This document shows, one piece after another, positions 53,599 through 61,573 of a DNA stretch of 64,000 nucleotides. The stretch is from Verrucomicrobiaceae bacterium (GTDB lineage Bacteria; Verrucomicrobiota; Verrucomicrobiia; Verrucomicrobiales; Verrucomicrobiaceae). The notes beneath the pieces are model-generated. The model did no database searches. It saw nothing but the letters and a program-made list of their open reading frames with translations, and was not told the origin of the DNA. How positions within the stretch are numbered: the first letter of the stretch is position 1; each line of letters begins with the position of its first letter. Location of the stretch: contig CANNQP010000016.1 of NCBI GenBank assembly GCA_947507875.1, positions 1-64,000 on the forward strand. Reading direction: 5' to 3'. Position numbers and translations under genes: made by a program.

Positions 53599-54822
53599 TC
53601 ACAGCTTGTGACCTAGCTTTTTCTTCTTGGTTTCCAGGTAGCGCTGGTTGTGTGGGTTGGGTTCAGAAATGATCGGCACCTGCTCAATGATCTCGAGCCG
53701 GTGGCCATCCAAGCCGACGATTTTGCGCGGGTTGTTGGTGATCAGGCGGATCTTACGGACGCCCAAATCATGGATGATCTGGGCTCCGATGCCGTAATCG
53801 CGTAGATCCATGCCAAAGCCAAGCTTGAGGTTGGCCTCGACCGTGTCCAGGCCTTGCTCCTGCAGCTTGTAGGCCTGAATTTTTCCATGCAGGCCAATGC
53901 CGCGCCCTTCATGGCCACGCATGTAAACGATGACCCCACAGCCAGCTTCCGAGACACGGCGCATGGCGGCGTGGAGCTGGCTGCCACAATCGCAGCGCCT
54001 TGAGGTGAAAATGTCGCCGGTCAGGCACTCGCTATGCACCCGCACGAGCGTCGGCTTTTTGCCATCAATCGTGCCCATGACCAAGGCGACATGATGCATG
54101 CCATCAAGCTCGCTCCGGTAGAGGTGCAGTTTGAAATCCCCAAAGTCGGTGGGCATGTCCACGATCTCGAGCTTTTCCACCAGCTTCTCACTGCGTCGGC
54201 GGTATTCGATCAGATCAGCGATGGAGCAAATCTTCAGCCCATGCTTCTTGCCAAACTTTTTCAGATCATCCAGGCGCGCCATGCTGCCATCGGGATTCAT
54301 GATCTCGATCAGCACACCCGCCTCACGTAGCCCGGCCAGACGGCACAGGTCCACGGCGGCCTCCGTGTGACCCGCGCGGCGGAGCACGCCTCCTGGCTTC
54401 GCGACCAGGGGATTGATGTGTCCCGGCTGCACAAAATCCGATGCGGAGCTCTTGGGATCCGCAAGCAACTTGATGGTGCGCGCCCGGTCCGCGGTGCTGA
54501 TGCCGGTGGTGATGCCTTCAGCCGCATCGACCGTGACCGTGAAATCGGTGCGAAACGCCTCCCGATTCTCTGGCACCATGCTTTCCAAGTTCAGGTTCTG
54601 GGCGATTTGCAAACTGACAGGCACGCAAAGCATCCCCCCTCCTTCGCGAACCATGAAATTGACCAGATCAGGCGTGATTTTCTCAGCGGCACAGATCAGG
54701 TCGCCCTCATTTTCGCGGTCCTCATCGTCCGTGACGATGACCATCTTTCCGGCCCTTATGTCCGCGATGATGGCTTCGACCGGATGGCAGATCGGCTTTT
54801 TCTTGGCGGCAGGCATGGGCAT
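53599..54822 (-). CDS. ribBA: Bifunctional DHBP synthase / GTP cyclohydrolase II
   Basis: 407 residues; a second ATG is 6 bases inside. The N-terminal DHBP synthase domain has VTDDEDRENEGDLICAAEKI and GISTADRARTIKLL. The C-terminal GTP cyclohydrolase II domain has the zinc ligands in VRVHSECLTGDIFTSRRCDC then GRGIGLHGKIQAYKLQEQGL and the arginine-rich GVRKIRLITNNPRKI. Starts the riboflavin run with ribH and nusB. No FMN riboswitch is visible upstream. Confidence 0.96.
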   Translation of the reverse strand: MPMPAAKKKPICHPVEAIIADIRAGKMVIVTDDEDRENEGDLICAAEKITPDLVNFMVREGGGMLCVPVSLQIAQNLNLESMVPENREAFRTDFTVTVDAAEGITTGISTADRARTIKLLADPKSSASDFVQPGHINPLVAKPGGVLRRAGHTEAAVDLCRLAGLREAGVLIEIMNPDGSMARLDDLKKFGKKHGLKICSIADLIEYRRRSEKLVEKLEIVDMPTDFGDFKLHLYRSELDGMHHVALVMGTIDGKKPTLVRVHSECLTGDIFTSRRCDCGSQLHAAMRRVSEAGCGVIVYMRGHEGRGIGLHGKIQAYKLQEQGLDTVEANLKLGFGMDLRDYGIGAQIIHDLGVRKIRLITNNPRKIVGLDGHRLEIIEQVPIISEPNPHNQRYLETKKKKLGHKL

Positions 54823-55177
54823 TCGGTGAGGTCAAAGGACGTGTGATGGTGCTGGAGGCACCAAAAGTGGGGGCTATCCGGTAGGGAGAAATGCGGGCAT
54901 TTCCAGCGGCGATGTGATTTTTCGGCAGGAAGGCCCTCGCCTGGGCAGGTTCGAGCCACGTCATCAGGGCACTTGGGCCTGTTCCCGCGCAGGCCTTTCG
55001 TGCTCCATCCTGCTGCGCCGCCGACCTAGGCCCAGAACATCCGCCAGAGTCATGGAACCCCACGGGCACGGCTTTCCCGAACCTGCACAAAGCGACCCAC
55101 CCCCACCCCCCAGCCACGGAGGAAAGATTGACAAAGCGCTCGCACTGCCTTGTATCCAGGCGCACAGCCAAACCAAC
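54823..55177. other. Gene-free interval between ribBA and tRNA-Gly
   Basis: 355 bases without a convincing gene. It contains a short hairpin TGGTGC/GCACCA (around 54843-54859) near the ribBA start. I see no FMN riboswitch motif (AGGATA-type) on the minus strand and no other feature. Confidence 0.5.
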
Positions 55178-55251
55178 GCGGGCGTAGTTCAATGGTAGAA
55201 CACGAGCTTCCCAAGCTTGATACGTGGGTTCGATTCCCATCGCCCGCTCCA
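55178..55251 (+). tRNA. tRNA-Gly (anticodon CCC)
   Basis: Acceptor GCGGGCG pairs with CGCCCGC; D-arm TAGTTCAATGGTAGAA, anticodon stem CGAGC/GCTTG around TTCCCAA with anticodon CCC, T arm GTGGGTTCGATTCCCAT, then T and an encoded CCA. It sits at the edge of the putative defence island, so it may be the integration site. Confidence 0.95.
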
Positions 55252-55432
55252 GGTGGATGCGCCCGACCGAGAGGCAAAATGAAAAGCCTTTCCTGGTGCC
55301 ATCACGGGACTGAAAATCGTCAGCGGCTAGGTTGCCCGTTTCCAGCACTTCAGGCCCAGTCAGGCCGTGGACAATGATCTGTCGATGCCGTATGTGGCGG
55401 CGAAGGAAGGCTAGATCACGATGACAGGCCGA

Positions 55433-55453
55433 ACAGATCAAGACTTGATCTGT
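55433..55453. repeat. Near-perfect palindrome at the island edge
   Basis: Perfect 10-bp arms ACAGATCAAG (55433-55442) and CTTGATCTGT (55444-55453) around a single A. Lies 45 bases past the helicase stop, between it and tRNA-Gly. It could be a protein-binding site or recombination half-site. The interval 55252-55497 has no gene. Confidence 0.5.
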
Positions 55454-55497
55454 CCATTACTTAGCTGTGAACAGCGAAGGTATGCTATGGAATGAAT

Positions 55498-57576
55498 TCA
55501 TGTTTTCAAATCATCCAAGAACTCTGACGCTGGTTCTACACTGGTGATGAGAAGGCGATCCCTCGCTCGGGTGCAGGCGACATAGAGAAGCTGCCTTTCA
55601 GTGTCATAGACCTCTTGCAGGTCGGAGTCATCGCCGACGGTTTCGATGCGTTCTTGGAGAGGGATGATCTCATCATCGCAGGCCATCGCCGCAACAGCAC
55701 GGAACTCCAAGCCCTTGGCAAGGTGCATGGTGCAGATGGAGACACAGTCGTACTCGGTTTCCACATGCTCATCGAGCACGCGATAAGGTAGCTCAGCAGA
55801 TTCACAGGCAGCCTTGGCTCGATCGATCTGGTCTTCGGATCGGACGAAGACGCCGAGTTCATGCGGCTGAAGGCCTTCTTTCGTCTGTTCCTTCAGCCAG
55901 GAACCGACGGCGCTTTGCTCCTTGGCCTCCGTCTTGAAGGTTTGGACCTTCGGCGCAGGCCCGTTGAAGACGGAAATCGTGTCTGACCGGTTCTCCGTGT
56001 TGCCATCCACATCCGCCACTTCGGGGCCGAGCAGACGGTCGGCTGCTTGGCGGATTTGGTGGGAGGTGCGGTAGTTGACTCGCAGGGTGCGGGAGCGACC
56101 ACGCACATCCACGCCGAGAGACTTCCAGGAGAAAGGCAGCTGGAAGATGCGTTGGCCGAGGTCTCCGGCAAAGAAGAGCCCGTTGGGCGAATCAGAAGCA
56201 AGAGCGCCAAAGAATCGCAGATGCGGAACGCCCACGTCCTGCGCCTCATCGACCACCACAAAGTCAAAGGGACGCTTCTTGGATGCCGTGAGGCTTTGGG
56301 CGAGTTCCGTAAACACTGTTGCCAAAGTGAGCAGCTTCTTTTCCGCCAAGGAGGCTTTCACCTTTTCAAAGATGGCCCACAGCACGGCGCGTTGTGCCTC
56401 GGGCAGTCGGGTCTTGCGGCCCAGGCGTGCCACGTCGCGGTAGTCCTCCCACTTGGCGAGCTGCCAGGCATCCACGATCTGTTCCCATTCGGTGAAGAGG
56501 AAATGCTGGGTGAACTTGTGGTTGCCGACCTCCTTGGAGGCTTCCTTGATCAGATCACGGACCAGCGTGCGGCTGGCCAGCTTCGCCGGGCCGCAGTGAG
56601 CTTTGTAGAGACGTTGGCCGATGGCGTTGAAGGAATGGATGTCGATGCGTTCTCCCAGCTGCGGCTCGTTCCAGACGAGGTGCCGGAACTTGGTGCGGAG
56701 CGCATTCGCCAGCGTGTCGGAGAATGTGGTCAGCAGCACGCGGGAGTCGGGATTCGATCGCGCCAGATGCACCGCGCGATGCAGCGCCACCACGGTCTTG
56801 CCCGTGCCAGCGGAGCCAGCCACGCGGGCGGGGCCGGAGTAATCCCGGGCCACCCACTGCTTCTGCTCGGGATGCAGGAAGACAGTCCACTTTTCCCAAG
56901 GAGCATCGAGAGCACGCTCCAACTCTTCCACGTTCGTCATTACGCGGAAGCGACGCTGCGCATCGGGGTGATCGAAAGGATTCGGCGGAGGTTCGACTGT
57001 CTCAGCCTTCCGAGGTTTACCACCCGTGGCGATCTCCAGCAGGGCCTCGGCAGCCTCGGAGGGCAGATGATCCGCCAGGGCGAGGTAACTGTCTTCGGTT
57101 GCCTCCCTCACATCTTTGAGCCACTCGGGCGGCACGCCATAGCTCAGGAGTTCCTCTTCAGAAAGATACGCAAAGAGAGGCTTCGGGGCTTTGGCAGTCT
57201 TCTTCGGTTCCTCGGCCACATACTGCGGCACGAGGATTTGCTGCACCGTCTCGCGAATCTCCACGAGCTGCGCCGCGCCCGTTTTCGGGTGGGTTTCCAG
57301 CTTCCGACGCTCCGCCCAGTCATAGGCTTTGTCGTGATGGTTCACGTAGCACAGCAGCAGACTGCCCGCTGTCTTGTGAACGATCATGCGAATGTCCGCA
57401 TTCACCCGCACCGACCAGAAGTTCTTGTCCTTCGCCTTGTCCAGCTTGTGAAAGCTCATGCCCGGACTCGCCGGGTTCATCTGGAGATCAAAGGCCGTCG
57501 TCTTCACGGCCTTTTGCTCGTCTCCGGTGAGGCGGCTCAGGCTGTCGGTGAAGGTGTCGGCGATGCGGAAATCCAT
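55498..57576 (-). CDS. RelE-like toxin-fold domain fused to UvrD/Rep helicase
   Basis: About 692 residues from ATG 57576 (frame open to 57651). Residues 1-100 form a RelE/ParE-like region: FHKLDKAKDKNFWSVRVNAD, then IRMIVHKTAGSLLLCYVNHH and DKAYDWAERRKLE. The rest is a superfamily 1 helicase: Walker A GSAGTGKTVVALHRA (near 270), Walker B VVVDEAQDVG (near 450), then TLRVNYRTSHQIRQ, TMHLAKGLEFRAVAAMACDD and ERQLLYVACTRARDRLLI (motif VI). No nuclease domain is evident. Follows the PIN gene by 4 bases, so likely one operon. Probably defence or DNA-repair linked; whether the RelE part is catalytic is unknown. Confidence 0.88.
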   Translation of the reverse strand: MDFRIADTFTDSLSRLTGDEQKAVKTTAFDLQMNPASPGMSFHKLDKAKDKNFWSVRVNADIRMIVHKTAGSLLLCYVNHHDKAYDWAERRKLETHPKTGAAQLVEIRETVQQILVPQYVAEEPKKTAKAPKPLFAYLSEEELLSYGVPPEWLKDVREATEDSYLALADHLPSEAAEALLEIATGGKPRKAETVEPPPNPFDHPDAQRRFRVMTNVEELERALDAPWEKWTVFLHPEQKQWVARDYSGPARVAGSAGTGKTVVALHRAVHLARSNPDSRVLLTTFSDTLANALRTKFRHLVWNEPQLGERIDIHSFNAIGQRLYKAHCGPAKLASRTLVRDLIKEASKEVGNHKFTQHFLFTEWEQIVDAWQLAKWEDYRDVARLGRKTRLPEAQRAVLWAIFEKVKASLAEKKLLTLATVFTELAQSLTASKKRPFDFVVVDEAQDVGVPHLRFFGALASDSPNGLFFAGDLGQRIFQLPFSWKSLGVDVRGRSRTLRVNYRTSHQIRQAADRLLGPEVADVDGNTENRSDTISVFNGPAPKVQTFKTEAKEQSAVGSWLKEQTKEGLQPHELGVFVRSEDQIDRAKAACESAELPYRVLDEHVETEYDCVSICTMHLAKGLEFRAVAAMACDDEIIPLQERIETVGDDSDLQEVYDTERQLLYVACTRARDRLLITSVEPASEFLDDLKT

Positions 57577-57580
57577 TCGA

Positions 57581-58135
57581 TTACTTGGCAAGATCGAGCA
57601 GCACCAATGAGGAGAATTTTGGGATGACGGTGCCCAGCCGCAGCAGGACATCCTCTGTCTCCATTCTGCGTCGCCCGGCGATTTCTCCCAACACGGCGAT
57701 GACCTGCTTCGGTTCCAGTTCGTAGAGCGTCACCAGGTAATCGTCGGGATGAATGGCAAAAACTTGGTGTGGTGCCAGATGCTCAGCTTTGAAATCCTTG
57801 AGATTGAATGTGAGGATGACCTGACAGTTCCCGCAAATGGCAGCGGCCAGCACATGGCGATCCTTTTCGTGATTGGTCAGAGACGCGATGATTGCCTCGT
57901 GTCCCGTGATCTCAGCTTCGGGGAAGCTGGCGCGGATATTCTGTTGGTAGAGGGCGACGAGATGCTCAGGCCAGCTCAGCTTATCGCGATGCGTTCGCTC
58001 GACTTCTTCAAGGATGAGCGCTGACCAGTGGGGCACGAAAAGGCGCGGCCTTTCTGCCAGATTGAGCAGCAAGTCGCACACTCCCTGGTTGGCCAGCACG
58101 CAGGCGTCGATCAGGACATGGAAGTCGGCTCTCAT
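57581..58135 (-). CDS. PIN-domain protein (ribonuclease-type, probable toxin)
   Basis: 184 residues. The PIN fold shows LIDACVLANQGVCDLLLNLA (first acid), ERPRLFVPHWSALILEEVER, then HEKDRHVLAAAICGNCQVIL and TFNLKDF with later acidic positions. PIN proteins are RNases and commonly toxins in toxin-antitoxin pairs. Its ATG overlaps the HTH gene stop by four bases (ATGA), the usual antitoxin-toxin order. A long C-terminal tail (about 50 residues) is unusual. Confidence 0.85.
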   Translation of the reverse strand: MRADFHVLIDACVLANQGVCDLLLNLAERPRLFVPHWSALILEEVERTHRDKLSWPEHLVALYQQNIRASFPEAEITGHEAIIASLTNHEKDRHVLAAAICGNCQVILTFNLKDFKAEHLAPHQVFAIHPDDYLVTLYELEPKQVIAVLGEIAGRRRMETEDVLLRLGTVIPKFSSLVLLDLAK

Positions 58136-58587
58136 GAGTCGCCTTTGTAATCCGAAAAATACAGTCCAGCCTTGGCCACTTCATCCGTCAGCCGGTCCAT
58201 GGCTTCTCGGCGCTCCTTGTCCCGCTTCTTTTCATAGGTCAGCAGATCCTTGAATGTGACCCGGCGATGAGTGCCCACCCGGTGATAGGGGATTTCCCCT
58301 TTCTCCAGCAAGTTCACAAAGAACTGCCGTGACATGCCAAGGTAATTGGCCGCCGCCTGGGTCGTGAAGGCCTCGTCCTCGGGCAGCATCACAATGGCTT
58401 TCCGTTCGGACATCAGCCGCACAATCCGGGCAAAATGGGCAAAAAGCGCCTCTGGGATGTGCGTGCGGTTCCCGTGTTCATCAATCAGTGCCACGTGGTC
58501 AGGCATGGCAAAGACCTTGGCCAGTTCAGCTAGCTGATTTTCAGGTATCAGGGATGGGTCGAGGCGGTTGGTGCGGGTGGTGAGCAT
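58132..58587 (-). CDS. Excisionase/MerR-like HTH protein, probable antitoxin
   Basis: 151 residues. The C-terminal half has DEAFTTQAAANYLGMSRQFF then VNLLEKGEIPYHRVGTHRRV and TFKDLLTYEKK, the HTH_17 (excisionase-like) pattern. The N-terminal half is uncharacterised. Directly upstream of the PIN gene with overlap, so I propose it neutralises the PIN protein and represses the operon. A large hairpin lies just upstream (58618-58665). Confidence 0.85.
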   Translation of the reverse strand: MLTTRTNRLDPSLIPENQLAELAKVFAMPDHVALIDEHGNRTHIPEALFAHFARIVRLMSERKAIVMLPEDEAFTTQAAANYLGMSRQFFVNLLEKGEIPYHRVGTHRRVTFKDLLTYEKKRDKERREAMDRLTDEVAKAGLYFSDYKGDS

Positions 58588-58617
58588 GACAAAAAACGTG
58601 GAAGTGGGTTGGGCTGG

Positions 58618-58665
58618 CCTCTGGGAAGCAGGGTTGCCGCCCGTAGCAACCCTGCTTCCCAGAGG
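58618..58665. repeat. Large perfect hairpin between mod and the HTH gene
   Basis: Perfect 20-bp arms (58618-58637 and 58646-58665; GGGAAGCAGGGTTGC is inside one arm) around an 8-nt loop. No T-run follows on either strand. It lies 30 bases upstream of the HTH start and may be a REP-like element or a transcription/processing signal between the two defence units. A very strong structure for an intergenic site of about 150 bases. Confidence 0.75.
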
Positions 58666-58737
58666 TCAGGCTTTCAAGCTAATATTCGCTACAAACGCTA
58701 CATTCACCTCAAGCGCCCAACCTTGGCCGGCCATTCG

Positions 58738-60144
58738 TCACACCCGAAACACCTTCATCACCTCATCCCCAAGGTGATTGATCACCTTCACGGCGATGCG
58801 ACCTTGCTTGGGTTTCTCGAAGGGACGTGACGTGTCGCTGTTCAGGGTGGCCCAGGCTTCGGGGTTGATTTCGGCTTTGAGGGTGGTTTTGAGGGCGCTG
58901 TAGGGGTCGTTGGCACCGAGGAAGTAGGCGTGGCGGACGAAGAAGCTCTCGCGATTGTAGTCGGTGTCGATGAACCAGCAGGCAATGCCGTCGGTGCCTG
59001 AACTCTGAACTTCACCGGATTGCGGCTTGAACACATCCACTCCGTTCACCTTCACGCGTAGCTTGCCATCATTCTCAGTGAGCAGTTCGATGTCTGGTTC
59101 GCCGAAGATAACGAAGAGGTTTCCTTTGCCTGTATTCTTGAGGTCCTCGGCCATGTGGAGGTCCGCGTTCATGCGGGCCTTTAAGATCGGAATCCGGCCA
59201 AGACCCGGCAGGTCGGTTGAGTGGGCATCGTAGTTAAATGCGCAGGCAATGAGCACATCAAAACCTGCGTCGCCGCACTCGCGGGCAGCTTCGACCAGAT
59301 CTGTCCGTTGCACGGTGCCGAACTCCGGGCCGATGAAGATGGCGGCTCGCTTCTCAGTGGCTCCTTCCATGTATCGCCCTTCGCCACAAATGTAATGTCC
59401 TGGCCAGGCTTGCAGGCTGGTGAAGGTGATGCGGTCTTCCTTGTGCGCCTGCTGCACGCCAGCGGTGCGCAGGTTCTCCAGGATCATTTGGGGGAAGGTC
59501 TGCTTGGCGTTGTATTCCCCTGGGTCTTCCCGCAGACCGTCGATCAACTCATCGTTCTCATCCACGCCGAGCATACGGTGCGGGCTGAGGCTCTCCACGG
59601 TGAAGGGGCCGGCCACGCGGACCTTCTTCTTGTCGTCGTAGGGCTTGTCGTAGAGGTATTCGAACTCGGCCTTGGCGGCGATGGACTTGTCGATCTCCTG
59701 CTGCCGGGCGATGCGGGCTTCCCACCACTCCGCGTGGACCTTCTTCGCCTTGGCGGACCACTTGGCTTCTGCTTCGCGGGGGATTTCCCACTCCTGGAGC
59801 GTTTCGGCCTTCGTCATTCGGGTTTCGTCATTCAAGGCCTTGGCGAGCGGAGCGAGCCTTTCCTGCCACTTCTCCCAAATCACATCGATCTCCGCGTTGT
59901 TGGCGATGGACTTGAGGGTGATGTGCGGCACACGCTCATAGACGAAGCCGTGGCGGATGTTCCCCTGCACGGGCTGCGAACTCGGCGCGGTGCGGGTGAC
60001 TTCGGCTTCCTTCAGCTGTCCCTCGCGGGAATCGGCCAGCAGGTAAAAGGGATAACGCGCGCCCATGATGCGGGCACGGGCCAGCGCCAGCGCAGCGCCA
60101 GCGCCACGCGCGAGGTGTCGATCGTGATCCAGCGGCGGCCCCAT
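58738..60144 (-). CDS. Type III-like DNA methyltransferase, C-terminal fragment (frameshifted)
   Basis: 468 residues as an open frame. Residues after about 21 (ALALARARIMGARYPFYLL...) directly continue the N-terminal fragment at 60012-61529; the first 20 residues (MGPPLDHDRH...) are an out-of-frame reading and a real start could be ATG 60066. The target-recognition and partner-binding half of the protein lies here, with a repeat-derived insert NDETRMTKAE (59810-59833). Expressed separately it may give a stable truncated protein or nothing. See the tandem duplication at 60082-60103. Confidence 0.7.
   Translation of the reverse strand: MGPPLDHDRHLARGAGAALALARARIMGARYPFYLLADSREGQLKEAEVTRTAPSSQPVQGNIRHGFVYERVPHITLKSIANNAEIDVIWEKWQERLAPLAKALNDETRMTKAETLQEWEIPREAEAKWSAKAKKVHAEWWEARIARQQEIDKSIAAKAEFEYLYDKPYDDKKKVRVAGPFTVESLSPHRMLGVDENDELIDGLREDPGEYNAKQTFPQMILENLRTAGVQQAHKEDRITFTSLQAWPGHYICGEGRYMEGATEKRAAIFIGPEFGTVQRTDLVEAARECGDAGFDVLIACAFNYDAHSTDLPGLGRIPILKARMNADLHMAEDLKNTGKGNLFVIFGEPDIELLTENDGKLRVKVNGVDVFKPQSGEVQSSGTDGIACWFIDTDYNRESFFVRHAYFLGANDPYSALKTTLKAEINPEAWATLNSDTSRPFEKPKQGRIAVKVINHLGDEVMKVFRV
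59810..59833. repeat. TTCGTCATTC-family repeat inside mod
   Basis: TTCGTCATTC-GGGT-TTCGTCATTC, related to the copies at 266-296 and 61541-61571. On the coding strand it gives the in-frame peptide NDETRMTKAE. Confidence 0.6.
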
Positions 60145-61529
60145 TGCTCGGCGACAGTGGCGGTGGTGCCGGAACCGCAGGTCGGGTCGAGCACGAGGTC
60201 GCCGGGGTCGGTGGCCATCAAAAGGCAGCGTTGAACCAACTTCGTTCCGCTTTGAACAACGTAAATCTTCTCGTCGGTAAAGCTGCCGGTGCCAGTGTCG
60301 TTCCAGACGTTGCCGATGGCCTGCGCTCGAAAGTCATCAAGGAAGCGAACGTATCGCAGGCTGTTGGTGGCTTGTCCGATGCGGTTCGCGCGGATAAGGC
60401 GTCCCATCCCCAGCTCTCCAGTCTTCCAGTATCCTTTGCCTGGACCGAATGTGCGTCCGCAAAAATGGACCGGGAAATCGCCAGGCGGCCGTTGTGAAGA
60501 AAGGTTGTCCATCGCGAACACATTCGTTGTCTGGTCAGCGGCTCGCTCTTCATCGAGTAGAGGACGCACTGAACCATCTGGTTCGCGGACCCATTTATAG
60601 ACACCGGATTTGTCAGCATCGAATCCCTTCGCAAGGAGCGGGTTTCTAAATTTGATCGAACTCCTTTGCTTCGCATACCAAAGCACGAAGTCAGCGGTGC
60701 CAGCGATAAGTTCGGAGCTTTGACCCGCAGTCTTCACGACTGTGATTTGCCCGCTGTAGTTTTCTTCCCCAAACACCTCATCCATCACCGCCCGGACGCG
60801 GTGGACATTTTCATCGCCGATCTGCACGAAGATGGAGCCGGAATCAGTGAGGAGATCGCGGGCGACGGTGAGCCGATCCCGCAGGTAGGTGAGGTAGCTG
60901 TGGATGCCGTCGCGCCAGGTGTCGCGGAAGGCTTTGACCTGCTCGGGCTCGCGGGTGATGTGGTCGGCCTTGCCGTCCTTCACGTCGCGGCTGGTGGTGG
61001 ACCACTGGAAGTTGCTGTTGAACTTGATGCCGTAGGGCGGGTCGAAGTAGATGCACTGCACGCGCCCGCGCAGACCCTCGCGCTCGGCGAGGCTGGCCAT
61101 GACCTGGAGGGAGTCGCCCAGGATCATGCGGTTGGACCAGTTCTGGTCGTGGGCGTAGAACTCGGTCTTGTCCGCGCCTTTGGGGATGCCGTTGAAGTCG
61201 TTGAAGAGGTCAAACTGCACCTCCGGGGCGGTTTCCTTGCTCTGGCGCAGCAGGTCATCAATGAGCGCCTTCGGATGCACCTTCTCCTGAATGTAGAGCG
61301 GCGGGGCATGCACGACGAGGTCGCTCCAGTCCTGCTCATCCTTCCCTCGCCAGACGAGCTGGGGATCGAGGTCGGTGTTGCGCGGATACTTCACCTTGCG
61401 CGGCTGTTCATGCTCCCGTTGCACGATGGACTGCTGCTCAGCGCTGGGGATGTTCTTGCGCTTGTCGTCCGGGTGCTTGATGGCATCGACGGTCTTGAGG
61501 GAGGAAGAGGTGGTGGCTTTCTTGGCCAT
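60012..61529 (-). CDS. Type III-like DNA methyltransferase (Mod), N-terminal fragment (frameshifted)
   Basis: 505 residues. Class-beta N6-adenine methyltransferase order: DPPY at 163-166 (CIYFDPPYGIKF), then the SAM motif DPTCGSGTTATVAEQWGRRW near 448-468. The frame changes at residue about 479, right after SRVALAL, at a perfect 11-bp tandem duplication; removing one copy gives one continuous frame of 926 residues (61529 to 58738), the usual Mod length. After the shift the reading (RWRWPVPASWARVIPF...) is meaningless. Both catalytic motifs are kept. Upstream in the operon are a kinase-like gene and the restriction subunit. Confidence 0.85.
   Translation of the reverse strand: MAKKATTSSSLKTVDAIKHPDDKRKNIPSAEQQSIVQREHEQPRKVKYPRNTDLDPQLVWRGKDEQDWSDLVVHAPPLYIQEKVHPKALIDDLLRQSKETAPEVQFDLFNDFNGIPKGADKTEFYAHDQNWSNRMILGDSLQVMASLAEREGLRGRVQCIYFDPPYGIKFNSNFQWSTTSRDVKDGKADHITREPEQVKAFRDTWRDGIHSYLTYLRDRLTVARDLLTDSGSIFVQIGDENVHRVRAVMDEVFGEENYSGQITVVKTAGQSSELIAGTADFVLWYAKQRSSIKFRNPLLAKGFDADKSGVYKWVREPDGSVRPLLDEERAADQTTNVFAMDNLSSQRPPGDFPVHFCGRTFGPGKGYWKTGELGMGRLIRANRIGQATNSLRYVRFLDDFRAQAIGNVWNDTGTGSFTDEKIYVVQSGTKLVQRCLLMATDPGDLVLDPTCGSGTTATVAEQWGRRWITIDTSRVALALRWRWPVPASWARVIPFTCWPIPARDS
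60082..60103. repeat. Perfect 11-bp tandem duplication in mod
   Basis: Two adjacent copies of CAGCGCCAGCG (60082-60092 and 60093-60103; coding strand CGCTGGCGCTG). The extra 11 bases shift the frame by two. One copy restores ...RVALALARARIMGARYP... exactly. It is placed as a slippage-type on/off switch would be, but may also be a recent mutation or a sequencing error. Confidence 0.85.
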
Positions 61530-61540
61530 GAGGGAGGAAA

Positions 61541-61571
61541 TTGCGAATGAGGAATGGCGAATGACGAATGA
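61541..61571. repeat. TTCGTCATTC-family repeat between mod and the kinase-like gene
   Basis: On the minus strand it reads ATTCGTCATTCGCCATTC then CTCATTCGCAATT, about 28 of 31 bases identical to the copy at 266-296. It fills most of the 44-base gap between the two genes. Confidence 0.7.
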
Positions 61572-61573
61572 AG

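Noticed and set aside
54823..55100. FMN riboswitch before ribBA
   Set aside because: No AGGATA or other conserved segments on the minus strand.
55050..55277. Open frame antisense to tRNA-Gly with residues GDGNRTHVSSLGSS
   Set aside because: This peptide is a familiar false gene made by reading a tRNA on the wrong strand; the tRNA is clear.
56047..57627. Long plus-strand open frame opposite the RelE-UvrD gene
   Set aside because: It is a shadow of the helicase gene, whose motifs are all in the minus frame.
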